From positions 1 through 64,000 of the forward strand of contig NZ_JAKWBE010000004.1 in NCBI RefSeq assembly GCF_022513565.1: a stretch of DNA of 64,000 bases, written 5' to 3'. Shown here in pieces: positions 1 through 8,240 of this stretch (positions are counted from its first letter, which is position 1; the number at the start of each line of letters is the position of its first letter). The notes beneath the pieces were generated by a model. It was not told the DNA's origin, made no database searches, and was given only the letters and a program-made list of their open reading frames with translations. Made by a program: the position numbers and the translations under genes. The stretch is from Streptomyces gilvus. Its GTDB lineage: Bacteria; Actinomycetota; Actinomycetes; Streptomycetales; Streptomycetaceae.

Positions 1-1362
1 AACGTCTCGATTCTGGGCCTGAGTTACGGCGCCTTCGCGCTCGGCTTCGGAATCTCCTTCTGGCAGGCGCTGATCGCCGGCGTGATCGGCATCGTCTTCT
101 CCTTCCTGCTGTGCGGCTTCATCGCCGTGGCCGGAAAGCGCGGCTCCGCACCGACGATGGTGCTCAGCCGGGCCGCCTACGGGGTGCGCGGCAACAAGCT
201 GCCCTCGGTGATCTCCTGGGTGCTCACCGTCGGCTGGGAGACCGTGCTGTGCGCGCTCGCCACCATGGCCACCGCCACCGTCTTCGGGCGGCTCGGCTGG
301 GGCGGCGGCACCGGCACCAAGGTGGTCGCCCTGGTCCTCGTCGGTGCGCTGACCGTGGTCGGCGGAGTGATGGGCTTCGACCTGATCATGCGCCTGCAGA
401 CCCTGATCACCCTCGTCACCGGTGTGCTCACCGTCGTCTACGTCGCGCTGGTCGCCGACCACATCCACTGGAACACCGTCAGCGGCATCCCGGCGGGTTC
501 CGCGCAGGAGTTCATCGGCGCGCTGGTGTTCATGATGACCGGCTTCGGACTGGGCTGGGTCAACGCGGCCGCCGACTACTCCCGCTATCTGCCACGCCGT
601 TCCGCCGGCCGGGGCGTGATCGGCTGGACCACCTTCGGGGCGTCCCTGGCGCCGCTGCTCCTGCTGGTCTTCGGCCTGCTGCTGGCCGGCTCGTCCACCA
701 AGCTGAACACGGCCGTCGCCGCCGACCCCATCGGCGCGCTCACCACCATCCTGCCCACCTGGTTCCTGGTCCCCTTCGCCGTGGTCGCCGTGCTCGGACT
801 GGTCGGCGGCGCGGTCCTCGACATCTACTCCTCCGGCCTCGCCCTGCTCTCGGCGGGCATCCGGATCCCCCGCCATCTCGCCGCCTTCGTCGACGGCGTC
901 CTGATGATCGCGGGCTCCGTCTACATCGTCTTCCTCGCCGACGACTTCCTCGGCCAGTTCATGGGCTTCCTCACCACACTGGGCGTCCCCATCGCCGCCT
1001 GGTGCGGCATCATGCTCGCCGACCTGCTGCTGCGCCGGCGCGACTACGACGAGGGCGACCTCTACCGGCCCACCGGCCGCTACGGCGACGTACCCCCCGT
1101 ACCGCTGCTGCTGACCGTCGTCGCCACGGCCCTCGGCTGGGGCCTGGTCACCAACGCGGCCGCAAGCTGGCTCACCTGGCAGGGCTATCTGCTCGACCCC
1201 TTCGGTCTCGGCGGCAAGTCCGGCGCCTGGGCCTACGCCAACCTCGGCGTCCTCGCCGCGCTCGCCCTCGGCTTCCTCGGCACACTCGCCCTCGGCCGCG
1301 CCCGCGTCCACGCCCAGGAGGAACAGGAACCGAGCCCCACGGACGCGGGGGCCGCCGTATGA
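1..1362 (+). CDS. NCS1-family nucleobase permease (5' partial)
   Basis: Inner-membrane symporter of the nucleobase:cation symporter-1 family, whose members import cytosine, purines, allantoin or hydantoins. The frame is open from base 1, so the N-terminus is missing; 453 residues are visible. Hydrophobic helices span the product, and the early block GSAPTMVLSRAAYG followed by VGWETV matches the substrate-binding region of cytosine-permease-like proteins. The stop overlaps the next start as ATGA, so it is translationally coupled to a cysteine hydrolase. That pairing suggests a nucleobase or amide-containing ring compound is imported and its breakdown product hydrolysed, but the substrate cannot be fixed from sequence. 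Confidence 0.85.
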   Translation, partial: NVSILGLSYGAFALGFGISFWQALIAGVIGIVFSFLLCGFIAVAGKRGSAPTMVLSRAAYGVRGNKLPSVISWVLTVGWETVLCALATMATATVFGRLGWGGGTGTKVVALVLVGALTVVGGVMGFDLIMRLQTLITLVTGVLTVVYVALVADHIHWNTVSGIPAGSAQEFIGALVFMMTGFGLGWVNAAADYSRYLPRRSAGRGVIGWTTFGASLAPLLLLVFGLLLAGSSTKLNTAVAADPIGALTTILPTWFLVPFAVVAVLGLVGGAVLDIYSSGLALLSAGIRIPRHLAAFVDGVLMIAGSVYIVFLADDFLGQFMGFLTTLGVPIAAWCGIMLADLLLRRRDYDEGDLYRPTGRYGDVPPVPLLLTVVATALGWGLVTNAAASWLTWQGYLLDPFGLGGKSGAWAYANLGVLAALALGFLGTLALGRARVHAQEEQEPSPTDAGAAV

Positions 1363-1907
1363 CCGGCGGTCTGCTCGCCGTCATCGACATGCAACGCGTC
1401 TTCGCCGAACCGGGCAGCCCGTGGGCCGCGCCGCGCTACGCCGAGGCCGCGGCGGGAGTACGACGCCTGCTGCCGGCCTTCGGCGACCGGGTCACCTTCA
1501 CCCGCTTCCTGGCCCCGGCGAAGCCCGAGGGCGCCTGGCGGGCCTATTACGACCGCTGGCCGTTCGCCCTCCAGCCACCGGACGCCCAACTCTGGTCCCT
1601 GACGGAGGACTTCGCCCCGCACGCCCACCACACCCTGGACGCCACGACCTTCGGCAAGTGGGGCCCGGACCTCGCCCGCCGCCTCGGCCCGGACAACCGC
1701 CTCGTCCTGGCCGGCGTCAGCACCGACTGCTGCGTCCTGTCCACCGCCCTCGCCGCGGCCGACGCGGGAGTCGAGGTCGTGGTGGTCACGGACGCGTGCG
1801 CCGGAGCGGACGACGCCGCACACGCGCGGGCACTGCAACTCATGGACTCCTACGGGCCGTTGATCCGACTGACCGCGGTCACCGAACTGCTCGCGGAGGC
1901 GGTGTGA
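1359..1907 (+). CDS. Isochorismatase-like cysteine hydrolase
   Basis: Cytosolic hydrolase of the isochorismatase/nicotinamidase superfamily, which cleaves amides, carbamates or vinyl ethers. The 182-residue length is typical. The triad is visible: Asp10 in AVIDMQ, Lys100 in TTFGKWG, and the nucleophile Cys125 in GVSTDCCVLSTA. The ATG at 1359 overlaps the permease stop by four bases, which fixes the start. The next gene follows directly (a GTG at 1904 would overlap this stop), so permease, hydrolase and peptidase form one operon. The amide substrate is unknown; nicotinamidase is less likely because its metal-binding His motif is not apparent. Confidence 0.85.
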   Translation: MTGGLLAVIDMQRVFAEPGSPWAAPRYAEAAAGVRRLLPAFGDRVTFTRFLAPAKPEGAWRAYYDRWPFALQPPDAQLWSLTEDFAPHAHHTLDATTFGKWGPDLARRLGPDNRLVLAGVSTDCCVLSTALAAADAGVEVVVVTDACAGADDAAHARALQLMDSYGPLIRLTAVTELLAEAV

Positions 1908-1912
1908 GCCGC

Positions 1913-2625
1913 ATGCCGACCGCCCCTGACCACCGCCGCATCGCCCTCCTCGGCGGAGGCTTCGGAACCGGGGCTCCGCTGGACGGCTGGGTCCTGGGCC
2001 ACGCGCGTACCTCCCGGCCGCGCATCTGCTTCCTGCCCACCGCCAGCGGCGACGCCCCGGCGTACGTGGAGTGGTTCCTCGACGCGTTCGGCACGCGCCG
2101 GGACTGCGAGCTGTCCGTACTGCCCTTGTTCCAGCGGCAGTTGGACGACGACGCGCTGCGCACGCAGGTGCTCGCGCAGGACATCGTGTACGTCGGCGGG
2201 GGCAACACCGCGAACATGCTGGCCGTCTGGCGCGTGCACGGCGTGGACCGCCTGCTGCGGGAGGCCTACGAGCGGGGCACGCTCCTGCGCGGCACCAGTG
2301 CCGGTGCCACTGCTGGGCGGAGGCCTCCCACACCGACTCCTTCGGTCCCCTGACCCACCTCCGGGACGGACTGGGGCTGCTGTCCGGCTCGGTCTGCCCT
2401 CACTACGACAGCGAACCGGGCCGGCGCCCCTCCTACCGGGCGGCCGTGGCGGACGGCTCGCTGCCGGGCGGATGGGCGCTGGACGACGGGGTCGGGGCGC
2501 TGTTCCTGGACGGGGAACTGGCGGAAACGGTGTCGGTGACGCCCGGTGCTCATCTGTACCGGGTGGAGCAGGACGGGCGCGGAGGCGTGCACGAGCGGGT
2601 CGTCGGCGGGCGTTCGCTGGTGTGA
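1913..2625 (+). pseudogene. Peptidase E (S51) homolog split by a one-base frameshift
   Basis: Peptidase E enzymes cleave N-terminal Asp dipeptides or related substrates with a serine nucleophile. The first part starts at ATG 1913 (an in-frame GTG at 1904 would overlap the previous stop) and runs to the nucleophile motif GTSAGA, whose Ser codon is 2297-2299. Homology then continues one frame over from 2311 as CWAEASHTDSFGPLTHL to the stop at 2625. The frames join if one base is added at 2309-2310. Both halves are otherwise intact and total about 237 residues, the family length. It is either a recent inactivation or a base-calling error; no slippery heptamer suggests programmed frameshifting. 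Confidence 0.8.
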
Positions 2626-2765
2626 GGGTTGACCGGAGCGGTCGGTGGATTCCCCGGTCGGCGGGGGAATGGCCCGCTCCGGATCGGGTACGCGACCCGG
2701 AGCCGTGCCCGGAGGCGATCTTGTTCCGGCCGTGCGGTACGACCGTCGCTACCAGGGGATCTGCC

Positions 2766-3167
2766 ATGGAGACACCTGCCCACGAGAACAACCCCACACC
2801 GGCACGGCAGGCGCTCGACGCGCTGGCCGTGAACACCGACGACACGGCGGCGCTGGACACGCTGGCCGGCAGCGAGGTCCTCGTCCCGGTGCCGGACGAC
2901 GCGAACCAGGACGACGCCACCGACCCCTCGGCCGTGGCGCTGCCCGTCCTGGAGCAGCCGGACGGCGACCCGGTGGTGCCCGTGTTCACCTCGGAGGTGG
3001 AGATGGCCGAGCTGCTGCCCTTCGTCTCCCGATACCGCCTGGTCCCGCTGGGCGCCCTCGCCTCCCAGTGGCCGGCCGACGAACTGTCCCTGACCATCGA
3101 CGCGGGCTCCGAGCACCCGCTGACCCTCACCTCGGAAGGCGTACGCACCCTGCTCGCCCGGCCCTGA
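2766..3167 (+). CDS. SseB N-terminal-domain protein
   Basis: A 133-residue soluble acidic protein. Its C-terminal half, from about residue 70 (VVPVFTSEVEMAELLPF) to the end, resembles the SseB N-terminal domain found in many Streptomyces proteins of unknown role. The first half is Asp/Ala-rich and probably flexible. The ATG at 2766 has an AGGGGA ribosome site eight bases upstream. It sits 140 bases after the peptidase E remnant with its own ribosome site, so it is probably a separate unit. No function can be assigned. Confidence 0.65.
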   Translation: METPAHENNPTPARQALDALAVNTDDTAALDTLAGSEVLVPVPDDANQDDATDPSAVALPVLEQPDGDPVVPVFTSEVEMAELLPFVSRYRLVPLGALASQWPADELSLTIDAGSEHPLTLTSEGVRTLLARP

Positions 3168-3280
3168 GCCCCGAGCCGCGAGAGCTCCCGCGCTCGCGCG
3201 CGGCCGGAGCGCGAACGGCACCGACCCCGTTCAGCCCGGACGCGTGCGGCCGCCGGGGCCGACGATACGGCTGGTGCGGC

Positions 3281-3300
3281 GTCGCCCAACGCTGGGCGAC
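3281..3300. other. Perfect hairpin, 8-bp arms
   Basis: GTCGCCCA-ACGC-TGGGCGAC is an inverted repeat with 8-bp arms and a 4-base loop, in the 254-base gap between the SseB-domain gene and the membrane protein gene. No T-run follows. It could end transcription of the upstream unit or act as an operator. Apart from a CACAAT -10-like hexamer at 3410-3415 just before the next ATG, I see nothing else in this gap. Confidence 0.4.
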
Positions 3301-3421
3301 CGGCCGCAGAAGTGAGCGGATTGCGGCATGTGGCGGCCCACGCCCAAGGCCGCGTCGCCCGGTCGCGCTTGTGCGCCGCCGAAACTGATCGCCGGTCGCG
3401 GCAGCGGGCCACAATGGCCGC

Positions 3422-4531
3422 ATGGAATGGATCTCCGGCGTGGCCGGCGGGCTGCTGCTGGCGGTCCTGGCCGGCAGCGTCCTGCGCACCCTCGTGGTGC
3501 CGCGCGGCCTGTACTCGATGCTGGTGTACCGGCTGTGGTGGCTGCTGCGCCGCCTGCTGCGGCTCGCCGCGCCCGGCGGGGGATACGACGCCATCGACCG
3601 CGCCCAGACCTGGCTCGCGCCCCTGATCCTGATCGGCATGCTCACCACCTGGCTGGGCGGTGCACTGCTCGCCTTCGGCCTGCTGCTGCACGCCCTGTCC
3701 GGGCTGTCCTGGGGCAGTTCCTTCCGTGAGGCCGGCTCCAGCCTGCTCACCCTCGGATTCGCCAGCGGCGACCGCCTGCGACTGTCCGCGCTCGACTTCG
3801 TCGCCGCGGCCACCGGACCCGTCCTGATCGCCCTGCAGATCGCCTACCTCCCGACGCTGTACGCCGCCTACAACCGCCGCGAGCTGGAGGTGACCCTCCT
3901 CCAGTCACGGGCCGGCGAGCCCGCCTGGGGTCCGGAGATCCTGGCCCGGCAGTGGCTGGTCGACACCGAGACCGCGCTGCCGGAGCTGTACCGGTCCTGG
4001 GAACGGCTGGCCTCCGACATCGGCGAGAGCCATTCCGCGTACCCGGTCCTGATGGCGTTCCGCTCGCCCCGCCCCTACCGGCACTGGCTGGTCGGCCTGA
4101 TCGCCGTCATAGACGCGGCGGCCGTCCAGCTCGCGCTCACCCCGCGCACCGCCCCGCCGGCCGCCCGCCTCGTGCTGCGCGCCGGTTTCACCGCGCTGCG
4201 CGACATGGCCCGCGCCCAGCGCATCCCGTTCGACCCCGACCCCGCCCCGGACGCCCCCGTCCGGCTGACCTACGTGGAGTTCGAGGCCGCGGCGGCCATG
4301 CTGGAGGCGGCGGGTTTCCGCGCCGAACGCCCCATCGAGGAGGCCTGGCCGCACTTCCACGGCTGGCGCGTCAACTACGAGGCCATCGCCTACGAACTGT
4401 GCCGCCGCTGCGACGCCGTACCCGCGCTGTGGACCGGGCCGCGCGACTTCGACTCGACGCCCGTTCCGCCGCGCCGGCCCGCGGACCGCAGACCCGGCGA
4501 GGGACGTCCCGAGCTGCCTCCGGCGGGCTGA
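3422..4531 (+). CDS. Membrane protein with channel-like re-entrant loop; function unknown
   Basis: A 369-residue protein with a hydrophobic N-terminal half and a soluble C-terminal domain. Helices are expected near residues 5-27, 66-92 and 122-147. Between the last two lies EAGSSLLTLGFASGDRL, residues 103-119, placed where potassium channels hold their pore helix and filter. It resembles a T-x-G-[YF]-G-D filter interrupted by AS, but this is not a canonical filter. The C-terminal domain (about 150-340) is helical and rich in Arg, Asp and Pro. No clear Shine-Dalgarno precedes the ATG; CACAAT six bases upstream could be the -10 of a leaderless message. Membrane location is firm; channel function is conjecture. 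Confidence 0.6.
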   Translation: MEWISGVAGGLLLAVLAGSVLRTLVVPRGLYSMLVYRLWWLLRRLLRLAAPGGGYDAIDRAQTWLAPLILIGMLTTWLGGALLAFGLLLHALSGLSWGSSFREAGSSLLTLGFASGDRLRLSALDFVAAATGPVLIALQIAYLPTLYAAYNRRELEVTLLQSRAGEPAWGPEILARQWLVDTETALPELYRSWERLASDIGESHSAYPVLMAFRSPRPYRHWLVGLIAVIDAAAVQLALTPRTAPPAARLVLRAGFTALRDMARAQRIPFDPDPAPDAPVRLTYVEFEAAAAMLEAAGFRAERPIEEAWPHFHGWRVNYEAIAYELCRRCDAVPALWTGPRDFDSTPVPPRRPADRRPGEGRPELPPAG

Positions 4532-4591
4532 GCCGGGTGACGGCGTCAGAGGGCGACCGCTGCGCGGACGGGGCCTGAGGGCGGCCGGGGC

Positions 4592-4978
4592 TCAGCCCAG
4601 CGTGCGCTGAAGCGCCGCCCGTTGCAGCGGCAGAACCTCGGCGTGCAGGTCGCGGCCCTTGCGGGTGAGGGTGACGTACACGCCGCGCCGGTCCTCGACG
4701 CACACGGAGCGCTCCAGCAGGCCGTCCTTCTCCAGCCGGCCGATGAGCCGGGACAGCGCGCTCTGGCTGAGATGGACCCGGCCGACCAGGTTCTGCACCC
4801 GGCACTGGTCGCCCTCCCGGGGCGCCTCGGACGCGAGGAGGTCGAGCACCTCGAAATCGCTCGCGCCCAGACCGTGCGGGTGCAGCACCCGGTCGATCTC
4901 GCACATCGTGCGCGCGTGCACGGACAGGATGTCCCGCCACTTCTCCTCGAGCCCGGCCCCGGCCGTCTTCACTGCCAT
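4592..4978 (-). CDS. MarR-family transcriptional regulator
   Basis: A 128-residue winged-helix regulator. The DNA-binding core is LVGRVHLSQSALSRLIGRLEKDGLLER (about residues 64-90), followed by the wing VCVEDRRGVYVTLTRKG with the conserved DRR. The flanking helices for dimerisation are present, and the length is slightly short for the family. A palindrome 17-31 bases upstream of the ATG is a probable autoregulatory site. The VOC gene lies just upstream on the same strand, separated by a 73-base gap containing that site, so the two may be co-regulated. Confidence 0.85.
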   Translation of the reverse strand: MAVKTAGAGLEEKWRDILSVHARTMCEIDRVLHPHGLGASDFEVLDLLASEAPREGDQCRVQNLVGRVHLSQSALSRLIGRLEKDGLLERSVCVEDRRGVYVTLTRKGRDLHAEVLPLQRAALQRTLG

Positions 4979-4994
4979 ACCCGCACGGTAACAC

Positions 4995-5009
4995 CGAATG
5001 AGCCATTCG
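4995..5009. promoter_or_regulatory. Candidate MarR operator
   Basis: CGAATG-AGC-CATTCG is a perfect 6-bp inverted repeat 17 bases upstream of the marR-type start, in the short gap after the VOC gene. Size, symmetry and position fit autorepression by the adjacent MarR protein. Confidence 0.55.
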
Positions 5010-5051
5010 TTGAGCGTGCAACCAATGCGGGTGCATGCGGCGCGGCGGTTC

Positions 5052-5402
5052 TCAGGCGGCCGGGTCCTCGAGCAGCCCGACCAGGTTGCCGTCCGTGTCC
5101 TTGAGCGAGGCGATCAGCCGGCCGTTGCCGACGTCCCGGACGTCCTGCACGATCTCCGCACCGGCGTCCACCAGGGCGGCCAGCCGGCCACGGATGTCGG
5201 TCACGTGCCAGTACGGCACCGGCCCGGTCAGGCCCTGAGCGTGACCGTTGGGGTCCAGGCCGACGTCCTGTCCGGCGTCCTTGAAACCGACGTAGTACGG
5301 CTCGTCCGCGTACGGCTCGACCTCCAGCAGGGCGCTGAAGAGGGCCTTCGCCCGGTTGATGTCCTTGACGGGGTAGATGATGGTCTTCAGGCCGGCAGTC
5401 AT
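5052..5402 (-). CDS. VOC-family (glyoxalase/bleomycin-resistance fold) protein
   Basis: A single-domain VOC protein of 116 residues. The paired beta-alpha-beta-beta-beta motifs begin with MTAGLKTIIYPVKDINRAKALFSALL and close with SLKDTDGNLVGLLED. The usual metal triad is incomplete: no His follows the first strand (IIYPV), while a His is present in YWHVTD. It may therefore bind a ligand without metal, or act as an antibiotic-binding or conditional enzyme. It lies directly upstream of the MarR gene on the same strand, a common pairing in small-molecule stress responses. Substrate unknown. Confidence 0.75.
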   Translation of the reverse strand: MTAGLKTIIYPVKDINRAKALFSALLEVEPYADEPYYVGFKDAGQDVGLDPNGHAQGLTGPVPYWHVTDIRGRLAALVDAGAEIVQDVRDVGNGRLIASLKDTDGNLVGLLEDPAA

Positions 5403-5514
5403 GACAGGCTCCTCCGTGTCCGGTTCTCCGACGGGATTTCGTCGGTGGTCTCACGCTAGGGCGGGGGAGCGGGACGTGGCTTCTCGGATCCTGACCGGTT
5501 GCGCCGACGGGTGC

Positions 5515-6258
5515 TCAGCGCTCCGCCACCAGCAGCCGGTAACCGACGTCGAGACTGTCCCTGGCGAGCAGATCCGCATGCCGGTCGTGCCAGCGACCGG
5601 AGGCCAGATCAGCGGCGAGTCGCGCCAGCCCGGGCGCCAGGACGTCCTCCCCGGTCTGGGCGAGCAGGGAGATGCCGGCCCGCACCCGCGGATCGAGGTA
5701 GGCGTGCGGACGACGCCAGAAGGCGGCGCCGAAACCGTCCGTGCAGTCGTACGGAACCGGCACGGGCTCCTGACGCGCCCCGCCCAGCCAGGCGGCCAGC
5801 CGGTCGACGGGAAGGGCCCGGGCGTCGTCGAGGACCGCGACCTCGGGAAGGTACTCGCGCACCAGCCAGAACCGCTCCCGGAAGACCTCCTGATCCCAGG
5901 TCAGCACCACGATCCGACGCCGGGCGACCCGGCACAGCTCGGCGACCCCGGCCGCCGGATCACTCCAGTGGTGGACGGTCAGCAGCGCCATCACCGCGTC
6001 AGCGGCACCGTCCCGCAACGGCAGACGCTCGGCGACCGCGCGCACGGCCGGCGCGGAACCGGGCGGCCGCCGGCCGGTCATCACCCGGCTCGGCTCCACC
6101 GCGAGCACCGTGCACGCCGGCTCGTAGGAGCCGGTACCGGCCCCCACGTTGACCACGTCCGTGGCGTCCCCGAGCGCGGCGTGGATCAGCGCGGCGATCC
6201 GCGGATCCGGCCGCCGGGTCAGGTGGTACGTCGTACCGAGCGAGTCGTAGAGGGCCAT
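5515..6258 (-). CDS. Class I SAM-dependent methyltransferase
   Basis: A 247-residue methyltransferase of the Methyltransf_11 type. Motif I is VVNVGAGTGSYEP near residue 36, followed by the acidic end of strand two (LAVEPS) and motif IV DAVMALLTVHHW. The ATG at 6258 is preceded by a GAGGG ribosome site; an upstream in-frame ATG at 6300 would add 14 Arg-rich residues with no support. It is a monocistronic unit between the VOC gene and the LacI regulator, both on the same strand. The acceptor is unknown. Confidence 0.8.
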   Translation of the reverse strand: MALYDSLGTTYHLTRRPDPRIAALIHAALGDATDVVNVGAGTGSYEPACTVLAVEPSRVMTGRRPPGSAPAVRAVAERLPLRDGAADAVMALLTVHHWSDPAAGVAELCRVARRRIVVLTWDQEVFRERFWLVREYLPEVAVLDDARALPVDRLAAWLGGARQEPVPVPYDCTDGFGAAFWRRPHAYLDPRVRAGISLLAQTGEDVLAPGLARLAADLASGRWHDRHADLLARDSLDVGYRLLVAER

Positions 6259-6306
6259 GGCCCTCAGTATGCGAAGCGACCGCACACCGAGGGCCCGCAT
6301 GACGCG

Positions 6307-7338
6307 CTACGTCGAGTCCCGCTTCACCAACTCCGTCGGCAGGATCACCGCCGCCGGGTCCTCGCCGCCTATCTGGGCCAGCAGTACCCGCACCATCTCG
6401 TTGCTGATCCGGTCCCACGGCTGGCGGATCGTGGTGAGCGCGGGGCTGACCGCCGTCGCCGCGGGGGAGTCGTCGAAGCCGCCCACCGCCACGTCCTCGG
6501 GGACCCGGCGGCCCGCCCGCTGGAGCGCGGTGAGCACGCCCTGCGCCATCAGGTCGGAGGCCACGAAGACCGCGTCGATGTCCGCTGCCTGTGCCAGGAG
6601 CCGCTCCGCGCCCGCCTCACCGCTGGCCCGGCTGTAGTCCCCGGGCACGACGAGCTTCTCGTCGATCTCGATGCCCGCTTCGGAGAGGACCTCCTTGTAG
6701 CCCGCGAGGCGTTCCACACCGCCCGGTGTGTCCAGCGGACCGGTGACCACGCCGATACGGCGCCGCCCCTGCGACAGCAGATGGCGGACCATGTCCTTGG
6801 CGCCGTCCCGGTCGTCCGCCGCCACATAGCTCACCTTGGCGCCCAGACCCATGGGCTTGCCGCACGCGACCAGCGGTACGCCCGCCTCGCGCAGCTCCTC
6901 GGCGACCGGGTCGCCGGAGTGGCTGGAGACCAGCAGCACCCCGTCCACGTGACCCGCGGTGATGTACCGGGTGATGCGCCGGCGCTCGTCCTCGGTCCCC
7001 GCGAGCATCAGCAGCAGCGGGACGTCGTGCGAGGCCAGCGCCTGCGTACAGCCTCGCAGCAGGACGTTGAAGTTCGGGTCCTCGAAGAACCGCTCCTGCG
7101 GCTCGGTCAGCAGGAAGCCGATCGAGTCGGAGCGTCCGGTGATCAGGGAGCGGGCGTGCCGGTTGACGACGTAACCCGTCTTGCGGATGGCGGCGTTGAC
7201 CGCCTCCTGCGCGGCGGGGCTGACGTAGTGCCCGCCGTTGAGCACGCGCGAGACCGTGCCGCGGGAGACCCCGGCCTCGCGTGCCACGTCGTGGATCGTC
7301 GGTGGTCTGCGCCGGCCCCCCGTGTTGCTCATGGTCAT
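6307..7338 (-). CDS. LacI-family regulator of the galactan locus
   Basis: A 343-residue repressor. The LacI helix-turn-helix and hinge are at the N-terminus (TIHDVAREAGVSRGTVSRVL, residues 14-33), followed by a periplasmic-binding-like effector domain with typical motifs VDGVLLVSSHSGD and DAVFVASDLMAQGVL. The ATG at 7338 overlaps the permease stop as ATGA, which decides it over the ATG at 7332. It is the last gene of the sugar-import operon, so it represses its own synthesis along with the importer. Its likely site is the palindrome at 10576-10591. The inducer is probably galactose or a galacto-oligosaccharide, inferred from the enzymes. Confidence 0.9.
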   Translation of the reverse strand: MTMSNTGGRRRPPTIHDVAREAGVSRGTVSRVLNGGHYVSPAAQEAVNAAIRKTGYVVNRHARSLITGRSDSIGFLLTEPQERFFEDPNFNVLLRGCTQALASHDVPLLLMLAGTEDERRRITRYITAGHVDGVLLVSSHSGDPVAEELREAGVPLVACGKPMGLGAKVSYVAADDRDGAKDMVRHLLSQGRRRIGVVTGPLDTPGGVERLAGYKEVLSEAGIEIDEKLVVPGDYSRASGEAGAERLLAQAADIDAVFVASDLMAQGVLTALQRAGRRVPEDVAVGGFDDSPAATAVSPALTTIRQPWDRISNEMVRVLLAQIGGEDPAAVILPTELVKRDST

Positions 7339-8240
7339 GACTTTACGGCCCCGGAGAGCAGATCGAGGCTCCAGAATCTCTGGATGACCAGGAAGAGCGC
7401 GATCAGCGGGATCACCGCCAGGAAGGCGCCCGTGATCACGAGCGTGTACAGCGCCGGCTGGTTGTTGCCCTGTTGGAGCAGCGTGAACAGGCCCAGTGTG
7501 ATCGGGAACTTCTCGTCGTCGCTCAGCATGATGTACGGCAGCAGGAAGTTGTTCCACACGGCCACGAACTGGAACAGGAACACCGTCACCAGGCCGGGGA
7601 TCATCATCGGCACAGCGATCCGTGTGAAGATCCGCCACTCGCTCGCCCCGTCCATCCGCCCGGCCTCGACCACGTCGGAGGGCACGGCCGCGGTCGCGTA
7701 GACGCGCGAGAGGTAGACGCCGTACGGGGAGAGGATCTGCGGCAGCAGCACGGACAGGTAGGAGTCCGTGATGTCGGCCTTGGCCATCAGCAGGTACTGC
7801 GGGATGGCGAGGATGATCGGGGGCATCAGCACGCCCGCGAGCAGCACGTTGAAGATCGCCTCGCGGCCCTTGAAACGGTAGGTCGCCAGGGCGTAGCCGC
7901 TGAAGGCCGAGACGCCCGTCGAGAGCAGGGCACCGAGACCGGCGTACAGGGCGGAGTTGCCCATCCACTTCCAGTAGACGCCGTCGCGGTAGGCGCTGAG
8001 GTCCTTGAGGTTCTCGGCGAAGCCGGAGCCGGGCAGGAAGGTGAACGTGGAGAACAGTTCGCTGCCTGACTTGGTGGACGCGATCACCACCCAGGCGACC
8101 GGCAGCAGGGTGTAGATCGCGCCGAGCAGCAGCGTGAGGGTCGGGATCAGGGCGATACGGCGGCGCAGCGGCGGGCCCTGGGCCGTACCTGGGGTGGTAC
8201 CTGCGGCCGGGGCGGCCTTGCGGACGGCAAGAGAACTCAC
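7335..8240 (-). CDS. ABC sugar importer permease, MalG type
   Basis: Inner-membrane permease of the carbohydrate-uptake CUT1 family, 301 residues with six expected helices. The EAA loop that docks the ATPase reads VVEAGRMDGASEWRIFTRIAVP, in the second half as in MalG. The GTG at 8240 overlaps the preceding permease stop (GTGA), and the stop overlaps the LacI start. No ATPase gene occurs in this operon. Streptomyces CUT1 systems commonly share the ATPase MsiK, encoded elsewhere. Substrate by context: beta-galacto-oligosaccharides. Confidence 0.9.
   Translation of the reverse strand: MSSLAVRKAAPAAGTTPGTAQGPPLRRRIALIPTLTLLLGAIYTLLPVAWVVIASTKSGSELFSTFTFLPGSGFAENLKDLSAYRDGVYWKWMGNSALYAGLGALLSTGVSAFSGYALATYRFKGREAIFNVLLAGVLMPPIILAIPQYLLMAKADITDSYLSVLLPQILSPYGVYLSRVYATAAVPSDVVEAGRMDGASEWRIFTRIAVPMMIPGLVTVFLFQFVAVWNNFLLPYIMLSDDEKFPITLGLFTLLQQGNNQPALYTLVITGAFLAVIPLIALFLVIQRFWSLDLLSGAVKS

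Noticed and set aside
1850..3691. Minus-strand frame of over 600 codons across 1.9-3.7 kb
   Set aside because: It crosses intergenic DNA and several plus-strand genes, and its product is Arg/Pro/Ser-rich without any domain.
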